Below are positions 56,704-64,000 of a stretch of 64,000 nt of DNA, one piece after another; the stretch's first letter is position 1, and each line of letters begins with the position of its first letter. A program made the position numbers and the translations under genes. This DNA comes from Scolanthus callimorphus (Eukaryota; Cnidaria; Anthozoa; Actiniaria; Edwardsiidae). The stretch covers positions 7,551,575 through 7,615,574 of the forward strand of contig CM066915.1 in the NCBI GenBank assembly GCA_033964015.1. Direction: 5' to 3'. The notes beneath the pieces are model-generated. The model saw only the letters and a list, made by a program, of their open reading frames with translations, searched no databases and was not told the DNA's origin.

Positions 56704-57185
56704 TTACTCATCTGAAGTGCTGCTATCGTCGTCATCATCGTCGCTTGACTCATCCCCAGTCTCCTCCTGATTTTCCTCCTGTTTCTTCTCCTGTTCCTCC
56801 TCCTGTTCCTGCTCCTTCTGCTGTTCCTTTTTTCGCTCCGCCTCCTGTTCCCTCTCCCGCTCCGCCTCCTGTTCCGGTGTCCCTTTTTTCACTTGTTTTG
56901 GCCTTGTTAATTTTTTATGGAGAGGGTCAGTGCGTGGCTTATTCCTTTTTTGACCCCTTGGGTAGCTCTTGTCTACTCGTATACGCTATAGAGGAATTAA
57001 ACAAGAGGTTCATTTTGGCCAAATGCAGCAGCAAGTTCGATTGTTTAGTCACAAATTAAAAATTAAAAAAATCAAACCAACACTTAATGTACAATCAGAT
57101 CGTATCTGCGCCAAAGTGCTTCTTTAGCAGTGTATTCTTTTTCCCGCTCCCTTAACATGTCGCATAAATCCGATTCATTAGTCAT
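56704..57185 (-). CDS. Candidate two-exon gene with acidic-basic tail, 124 aa
   Basis: Exons 57093-57185 and 56704-56985 (minus). The start ATG gives MTNESDLCDMLREREKEYTA and KEALWRRYDLI; the donor is a weak ATT|GTACAT, the acceptor CTCTATAG, and phase 0 agrees. Exon 2 reads RIRVDKSYPRGQKRNKPRTD, then a long Glu/Gln/Lys/Arg stretch (about 40 residues), then GDESSDDDDDDSSTSDE and stop. Low-complexity charge-rich tails of this kind occur in nuclear proteins. The low complexity means the frame could be partly fortuitous, and the weak donor lowers confidence. It lies about 180 bp downstream of the BEN gene on the same strand. Confidence 0.4.
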
Positions 57186-57362
57186 AATGGAAGTTATAAC
57201 GAGGTTTGTATGTTATTGTTTTAACAAAGCCTCACTTATCAAACGTCTGTTATTCTGTATATATTAAAAAACGCGTCTAGCGAGGAGAGTTATATGCTTG
57301 AAAGCACAATCTTGTTTTCTGTTATCTTCGAATCCTTAACGTAGCTAATACTATTTCATGTC

Positions 57363-59220
57363 TCAGTTTGAATTAATACCTTTTATGGCTGTTATGATTG
57401 TTTGGTCTAGCAATGAACCAGTCTTTCCCCTCTCGGATATTTTCCCCTCCTTTAGTTCTGTGTCGGTGAAGAACACCCTCAGGAGCTTTGTTGCGAGAGA
57501 TGACTTTGTGCACGATGTTTTGCACAAAGCCAATGCTGTTCTTGGCAGGAACACGTTACTGCCTGCTACAAGCTCAACAAACTGAAAGTGAATTTGAACA
57601 AAGGCATCAAAGCGTATTCTTTTTAATTTTTCTGACAAATTGTTTGTCCTAACAATCAGCAGACCCCAATTTGAAGTATTTTGTGTTAGTGTCGGGGGAG
57701 GGGAGGGGGCTTAACGAATGTACTACAACGCATATAAAGCATTGTGGTTTAGCTTTCCTTTCCGTGAGCCCAACGACCCAAACCAGAACAGCAGCCTCTT
57801 ACCCTATTCCTGGCACCCTGATCAAGACTCATGACACCTGCCCTATCTTGACGGCCATTGTCCGAGGTACTAGATACAGGGCCTGTAATAAGAAAAGATT
57901 CGTTTTTCTAATTAGGCAACATGTAGACAGATATATACAATTTTTTGTCGTAAAATATTTTCCACTTTATTATATGTTCAAACGCCAACTGGCGTTTTGG
58001 TTTCCGTCCATCACTGAACCTTTTAAGATAGGCACATGAACTTTTTCTAAATTTTAACACGTTTTTTGATTTTGTGAAGCTTTAATTTAAAAAACTCTCA
58101 AAGCTTGCGCAAAATCACCCACTACTGTCCCCTCGTTTGATTGACGTTTGATTGAAGGAAGCCAAAACGGAGAATAATGAAAATGACATCACAATTCTGT
58201 ACACAATATATTCTTTGCATATATTCTTGCAGTGGATAAATGATTTAAAGTTCTAGTTCTCACCAGATCTTAATTTTCGTAACTCAGCCTGTAGGCTTCC
58301 AAGACGCTCTTTTAGTCTGGAAAGTGCTTCCCTGGCCTCTGCACATGCTGGTCTTGGGCACGGCAAACTGATGTGGTGTTTCTCTACCACAGACTCTAAA
58401 AGATGAGAAGAGGAGCGAAATATGTTGAGGTGAAAAAAGGAGCAATACTTTCATATAATGTACAGGTGCACAACACTTACGTTTTCCTTTCGTCGAGTTC
58501 GTTGTCTGTGACAAAGAGAAACAGCAAAGACTATGAGTGCTATAATTCAATCAAGATAGACCTGTCCGTTGATAGAATCGATTTTCTGTTTCTATATCCA
58601 TGCAGCCTTGACGGCCCCACTCTCGGTGGCTTAGATGTTGACGCGTTTATGAAAAAACGTTATTTACCTGTTGTTTCTGAAGCCAAAACTAAACAGAATG
58701 GCTCCAGTCTTGAAAAACATTCACACTTTGATTGATTATAAAAGCAAAAAAATGCTGTATGGGAGCTATCAAAGAGGAGTGACAGGAGGCTAACCTGGTC
58801 TGTGGGTTTTTTAAGAGCAACAAAGCGCAACTGTTCTTGAGCTCTTGAACCTGAAAAATAATTCAAGCATTCGAATCAATAACAAAGTGTAAGGTTCCCG
58901 TGTAGTATTTATTTTGTATTTTACCATATCAGGATAAAACAGCTACACGAAACCTTGTGAAAAGGCTTTATGGGGTTATCCGCAGGAGCCTCTTTCAGAC
59001 AAAGAACTAAAGAAAACGAGAGAAACGCGAAATCACTGTCTTTGAAATTTTCTCCTTTACCATAACACAGTAAAGCCGTAGACAGTGATTTCGCGTTTCG
59101 CATTTTCTTTAGTTCTTTTTGAGAGGGAATCTGGGCCTTCGCAATGCTAGATTTCATGAAGCATTTACCTGAACTTGATGGCGTAAAACTGGAAGGGACA
59201 AGCGAGATATCCTGTATCAT
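57363..59220 (-). CDS. BEN-domain protein, five exons, 178 aa
   Basis: Minus-strand exons 59169-59220, 58795-58850, 58264-58393, 57803-57882 and 57363-57581. Donors are CAG|GTAAAT, CAG|GTTAGC, CTG|GTGAGA and AGG|GTAAGA; acceptors are TTTTCAG, TTAGAG, TATTACAG and TTTCAG. All phases agree and no stop interrupts the 537-nt frame. Residues 37-80 include CPRPACAEAREALSRLKERL, a coiled-coil-like helix. Residues 107-174 match the BEN domain: FVELVAGSNVFLPRTALALC, then SLATKLLRVFFTDTELKEGK and a final helix LLDQTIITAIK. BEN domains bind DNA and contact chromatin factors. I chose the ATG at 59220 because it is the first in the phase that fits exon 2; upstream exons could exist. The acceptor of exon 3 is the least certain. 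Confidence 0.7.
59004..59118. repeat. 115-bp inverted repeat in intron 1 of the BEN gene
   Basis: AAAGAACTAAAGAAAACGAG ... CGCGAAATCACTGTCT pairs with AGACAGTGATTTCGCG ... CATTTTCTTTAGTTCTTT across a loop of about 40 bp. The arms are about 38-40 bp with few mismatches. Probably a small palindromic MITE. Confidence 0.8.
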
Positions 59221-59319
59221 GAGATAATAAAAGAAGGCCGTCTTGAGTAATGAACGTTGTGTCGGTCAAGGGCTTCAAGGTACCGAAAGTTTCTGTTTCA
59301 AAAAAATAGTGTTAGTCCA

Positions 59320-60245
59320 TAGGGGAACAACGAAACCGTTTCCATGTTAATCCTCGACTATCGAGTAGTCTCAAAAAGATATGATGGAAAAGAACCGGAT
59401 GCCTCTCTTTGGTGGTTTACTTTCTGCTCTGATATCATACTTTGCCCGGCTTCTTCCCCCTTCTTCCCGGGCGCAATTTCCGTCTAGTTCTCTCTGAGAG
59501 TCTCTGGTGCTTCTATTTCTTTCTGCTTTCTGCTCTTCTACTAGAGATAATTTAACCAAATTTATCATTCCTCGATCCCCTCCTCATCCCTCGACCCAAT
59601 GTTTGTATTCTATGGCTTCCTCTTCGCGTATTTTTATCCTTTGAGGCGTAATACGTGATAGCACGGTTCTGCAGTTAGCTGTCATTTCTCGGCCTTCAAA
59701 CTCCGACTGGAAGAATTTCAGGAGCAAGCCGACAAAGAAAATACTCCAACTTGATTATTATTCCCCATTCTACCAAATCTCTGGAAGTCCATGGCTTCTT
59801 TTTGGGCATTTCTCCTTTGAGTAATTATTGTAGGTCGTTTTTTCAGCCGCTAGCAGCCCTGTCTTCTTTTTTGGATTTGGCAAAATGCTGGTATTTGTGC
59901 CTGCGATTTTACCTTTCACGTGAGCATCAGCATCCCCCTGACAACGCGCCCCTCCCCTGTTAGTTGAGCACTCCTCCTCTCTCCTGACAACGCGCCCCTC
60001 CCCCAGTGAGTGAGCATGCTTGACGTAACAATAGGGCTATGTGACGTCAGGCTCCAGGAACACGTACAACATCCGGGGCTTGCTGAGACGTCCAAAAATC
60101 GGATCGACTTCTAGCAATTTCCACAGGTTACTCAATAAATTCACACAGGGTACCCAATACTATATTTCCAGTTTTTGACGCTGTTTTCTTAGGTATGGTG
60201 CTCCGCTTTGCGGCGGCCTTCGGCCACCGCAAGGAGCTCCGCTAA
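59320..60245 (+). repeat. Dispersed repeat R1 (copy 2), joined to LINE
   Basis: Same block order as 34600-35272, with extra sequence in the middle. Ends with the hairpin GGCGGCCTTCGGCCACC and AAGGAGCTCCGCT at 60242, directly abutting the truncated LINE. Frames here are shadows. Confidence 0.7.
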
Positions 60246-63200
60246 TATTTCTTAAAAGAAAGTTAAAGGTATCTGGTAGCATATTATGTGTAAGTTTAAA
60301 CATAAATAGAGCTGTTTCTTGATAATTTATCTGTTGAACATTTAAAATACGTAGAGTTTTAAAGATGGGCATAGTGTGAGCTCTGAAGTGAGAGTGTGAG
60401 ATGACCCTTACAATTTTCTTTTGAAGTTTGAGCAAGCGCTCTAGTTTGATTTGTAGTGGTTTCTTATTATCTAAAGGGCAACAGCTAGCCCAAACAATGC
60501 TCCCATATAATAAATAAGGATACACAAGTGAGTAGTATAGTGTACGTAGAGTGTGCTTAGGTAGATATTACTGATAAATCTTATAACTCCAATGTTTTTT
60601 GAAACTTTTTTGCAAACTGAGTTTATATGAGCTTCCCAGTTGAGCTTGGAGTCAATTATTATTCCCAAGAATTTGAATGTATCAACTTTCTCAATAACTG
60701 TGCCATCAATAGTAATCCTGATATAATCAATTTTGCCTTGTTTCTTTTTTCTTTTGTTTGGGGAAAAGTGTTGAAATTTCGTTTTCTTTATGTTTAAGGA
60801 TAATTTATTTGCTTTAAACCAATTAGAGAGTTTTGACATTTCATCATTTAATATTTTGACAAGAGTTTTGAAGTCTTCATGATCTAAGAAAACATTTGTG
60901 TCATCTGCAAAAAGTATAAAATTTAATTTATTTGAAGTATTTTTAATATCATTAATATATAAGAGAAAAAGTAGCGGACCTAAAACAGATCTCTGAGGGA
61001 CCCCATACTTCACTTCCATAAATTGGGACTCTTGGTTGTCAAATAGCACATATTGATTTCTATTTTTCAGATAGCTCTGAAACCATTTTAAGGCTACTCC
61101 TCTAATTCTATAGTGTTCAAGTTTAGAAAGGAGAATGTTGTGGTTGACAGTATCAAAAGCCTTTGAAAGATCTAAATATATTCCAATCGTTTCATTGCCT
61201 TGTTCATGAGCTTGATAAATATGTTTAACAAATTTTAAAATTGCCTGAATTGTTGAGTGATTCCTCCTGAAGCCAAATTGAGTGCTTGATAAAATTGAAA
61301 ATCTTTCCAAAAACCCATAAAGTCTTTTAAACATAAGTTTTTCGATTATTTTTGAAAAGAATGGAAGAATAGAGATCGGTCTGTAGTTTGAGAGAATTTT
61401 GGGATTGTCTGTCTTAAAGATAGGCATAACTTTACCTATTTTCAATTTGTCAGGGAAGATACCCTGATTAAAAGAACAATTGAATATATGGGCTAAAGGT
61501 AGAGATATCAAATTTATCACTGGCTTTTAAAATTGTTAAAGAATTAAAGTTATCAAAACCACAGCTTGTTTATTTTTCAACTGTGAACAAATGGTTTCAA
61601 TTTCTTTAGTACACTTTGGAATTTTGTTTGCTAAATCTGGTCCTATGTTTGTAAAGTAGTTACATAACTTATCTGCTATGATATTTGGATCACTTATTAT
61701 TGATTATCAATGATAAATTCTTTGTTTGGAGAGGGAACCTTTTTGTTTTTTATTATTCTCTTGATGATATCCCATGTTTCTTTCACATTCTGTTTCGCTC
61801 CTATCTTTTTAGAGAAATAATCTCTTTTTGCAGATTTGATAATCTTAGAAAGCTCATTTTTATATATTTTATATTTGGATTCATTTCTACCATTAGGGTG
61901 TTTTAAATATTGTTTATACAAACGATGCTTTTTGTTTATAGATTTGAGTATGGCTGATGTAACCGAAGGTTTTTGGGAGTGCATCTTTTTCGTTTCAATT
62001 TCTCAATGGAAAAGCAATTATTGAAAACATTTGAAAGTTTCTCTATGAATACAGTATATGCAATATTTGCATTAGTGTTATCTAGTACATCATTCCAATC
62101 TAAAGAACTAACAGCTTCCCTAAATTTGTTAATATTTACACTACTAAAGTTTCTTTTCATAATGCCTGTCTTGCTTTTAAGATTATTTCTTAAATTTTTA
62201 TTTGTAATTATGAAATTAGGCAAATGATCAGAAATATCTGAGTAGAGAATACCACTCAAAACATTGTTATCAAAATTATTAGTGAAAATATTATCTATAA
62301 GAGTTGCAGTGTGCCAGGTAATTCTTGTTGGTTTTGTTATTATTGGCATGGAAAAATGAGAGAAGAAAGTATTTATGAATTCATTTGTTTGTGCATGGTC
62401 ATTGTAATTTATGAGATTGATATTATAGTCACCTAACAAATAATTAATTTTGTTTTCTTTGTCAATGACATCTAGTATGTTGTTTATCTTTTCATTAAGA
62501 GGGGAATATTGCCATCAGGTTGTCTATAAATGGATCCAATGATTATGTTTTTATCTTTTTCTAATTTAATTTCAATAAATATGCATTCAATATTGTCACT
62601 AGATTCATTAAGATCAAGCCTTTCAGCAAAATTAAGATTTTCATCTACATAAATTCCAACACCACCTCCATTTGATTTGATATTGCTTTTCCTGTTATTT
62701 TTAACAAAGATTTTCCCAGGAATATGAAACAGATTACTTGGTAATGAATCATTAAGCCATGTTTCGGAAATACAAATAGCTTGGAAGTTTAGATTAATTG
62801 AGTCTAGTGAAAGCTTTATTTTATCAAAATTCTTCTTTAGACTCCTTGCATTTATATTTAATGCAGCAAAATTGTCTGCCTTATTGAGAGATTTTGATTC
62901 AATCACTTTGTTCAATTCTGTACTGAGGAAATACTTGCAATTTACTTCATGGTTACTAAAGAATTGGTCATCAGGATTCATTTCAGTGTCTGTATCTTGA
63001 TTTAATGTGAAGGGGTTTATGAAATTATTTGAAACATTTATAACATCATTGAAAGTTGGTCTTGAGCTATCACTGAGGTCTGGTTGGAAGGCTGGCAAAG
63101 AATGTGAAATACAACTGTTACATACCCAGTTACTGAAAGCATTTGTAGTTGAAATTTTAGGAGTAGCACTTGTGCATTTAGCATGAAACCAGAGATGACA

Positions 63201-63272
63201 TGTATTACACAAGATTGACTTATGGTTGTCAAGAACATTTCTTGTGCAATGTCTACATTTCCCAAGAATCAT
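60246..63272 (-). pseudogene. LINE ORF2: PHD finger, endonuclease, reverse transcriptase (broken)
   Basis: 62484-63272 starts ILGKCRHCTRNVLDNHKSIL with Cys/His pairs (CNTCHLWFHAKC, WVCNSC) typical of a PHD-like finger, then the endonuclease: LNINARSLKKNFDKI, CISETWLNDSLPS, GGGVGIYVDENL, IIIGSIYRQPDG. Next frame 61936-62439: LGDYNINL, LIDNIFTNN and SDISDHLPNFI, the catalytic SDH block. 61697-61984 is the linker. 60471-61520 is the reverse transcriptase: SNYRPISILPFFSKIIEKLM, STQFGFRRNHSTIQAI, YLDLSKAFDTVNHNILL, GVPQRSVLGPLLFLLYINDI, and FADDTNVF. The usual PQGS is PQRS here. 60246-60525 gives the tail SIVWASCCPL. The frame must change at least three times, so it is not translatable as written. 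Confidence 0.85.
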
Positions 63273-63444
63273 AAGTTAATTTCTAATATATACAAAAGTA
63301 AAAGTATCAGAAGTAAAAAAACTTTAGTGTATCAAAATGCAGCTGCTCTAAGAGGCAAAATATTTGTGCAGTTATATAATTTGCTTGCCTTCCTATAAAT
63401 TTACAAATACACTTATCAATATGTATATGCAAAGGTATTAGCTA

Positions 63445-64000
63445 TCAAGCTACAGAAGATAATAATAGGGTGTTATCCGAGAACTTTTTCGATAGTTTTT
63501 TACACTCGTGTAACGTAGTTACTGATTTGAATAAATCCTCGTCCACGCTGAACCTCATGAACACCACTCCATCTATGGTCCATGTTTTAGAGATGATATC
63601 CTTACCATTAGTCCTCAAGAACTTTAGAATATCAATTCTGTGCTTTGTGATATCTTTATTTATGAAGATATTAGATTTCTTTACCTTTAATACAGAGCGC
63701 TTCTTTAGGATTGGACTTTGGTGTTGTGTTTGGTCAACTTTACAATTATATTTCGTGGCTTGACCCCTTTTTACCAACACGGTGAGATCGACATATGTCC
63801 TGCGGGGTAATTACAGTGTCAAGTTCTTTCTTAAGTATGTTCATAACCACCTCATCAGTGATTTCTGTCTCATTCTCCGGGATACCTCCAATTCTGATGT
63901 TATTACGGCGAGAATACTGTTCCAGATCATCTTGTTTTTCTTTCATCTTCTCTAACTCCAACTTGAGCTCGTTCACATCCTCGCGTGTTCTATTAGCTTC
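63445..64000 (-). pseudogene. LINE ORF1 fragments, coiled coil
   Basis: 63746-63976 reads LKLELEKMKEKQDDLEQYSR then RNNIRIGGIPENETEITDEV and RSHRVGKKG: a coiled coil followed by the 'EQYSRRNNxRIxGIPE' motif typical of ORF1 proteins of several LINE clades. The next frame (63445-63780) gives SNIFINKDITKHRIDILKFL and WTIDGVVFMRF. A frameshift separates the two. The N-terminus lies beyond the window. Confidence 0.75.

Larger units (their letters stand above)
60246..64000 (-). mobile_element. LINE non-LTR retrotransposon, both ends cut
   Basis: Minus strand, 5' end beyond the window. From right to left: ORF1 remnants, ORF2 with PHD-like finger, endonuclease, reverse transcriptase, then truncation at 60245 where repeat R1 begins, so the 3' end is missing. 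Several frameshifts and early stops break ORF2. The PHD finger plus endonuclease plus reverse transcriptase order is seen in CR1/L2-type LINEs of invertebrates. Confidence 0.85.

Overview
This is animal nuclear DNA, AT-rich and gene-poor, very probably from a cnidarian and most likely a hexacorallian such as a reef coral or anemone. That placement is inference. It rests on spliced genes with canonical GT/AG introns, a dense mixture of cnidarian-style repeats (a PHD-finger LINE, a Penelope fragment, a Harbinger element, and many MITEs carrying CCCAGAGCTC, CAGGGGCGTAGCC or GACCCCGTCCACACT ends), and a broken gene from a protein family I know mainly from cnidarian and sponge genomes. There are no bacterial operons, rRNA genes or CRISPR arrays. 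Some open frames begin at non-ATG codons; starts were re-chosen at ATG.

Layout. 0-7 kb: repeats, decayed LINE and tyrosine-recombinase pieces, and a 1.9-kb element whose inverted ends carry 7-bp tandem arrays. 7.2-10.3 kb: a two-exon gene of unknown function (345 aa) whose intron holds nested repeats. 10.7-13.3 kb: a large inverted-repeat structure enclosing a palindromic array of about 85-bp units and a Penelope GIY-YIG fragment. 15.8-16.5 kb: nested MITEs. 17.0-18.1 kb: an intronless 364-aa gene of unknown function. 18.7-26 kb: a 5'-truncated LINE and MITE clusters. 26-36 kb: mostly repeats and unassigned DNA. 36-39 kb: recombinase, LINE and orphan-exon fragments. 39.3-41.4 kb: a three-exon chromodomain gene (166 aa). 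42.0-51.2 kb: a damaged multi-exon pseudogene on the minus strand with a 6,237-bp Harbinger transposon (HARBI1-like transposase and MYB-like partner, TTA target duplication) in one of its introns. 52-57.2 kb: exon-like fragments, a DUF4218-type transposase piece, a tandem repeat block and a small acidic-tailed gene candidate. 57.4-59.2 kb: a five-exon BEN-domain gene (178 aa). 60.2-64 kb: a LINE running off the right edge.

What stands out: several short genes were recovered by joining exons in phase (chromodomain, BEN, the 345-aa gene). Chromodomain and BEN proteins are chromatin readers or DNA binders, so the window holds two small candidate chromatin genes among transposons; no functional link between them is shown. 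The Harbinger ends resemble those of three short MITEs at 21-24 kb, so an autonomous/non-autonomous relationship is plausible. Three of the Harbinger coding lesions sit in homopolymer runs, so assembly error must be excluded before calling it dead. All gene models are hand-spliced and untested.
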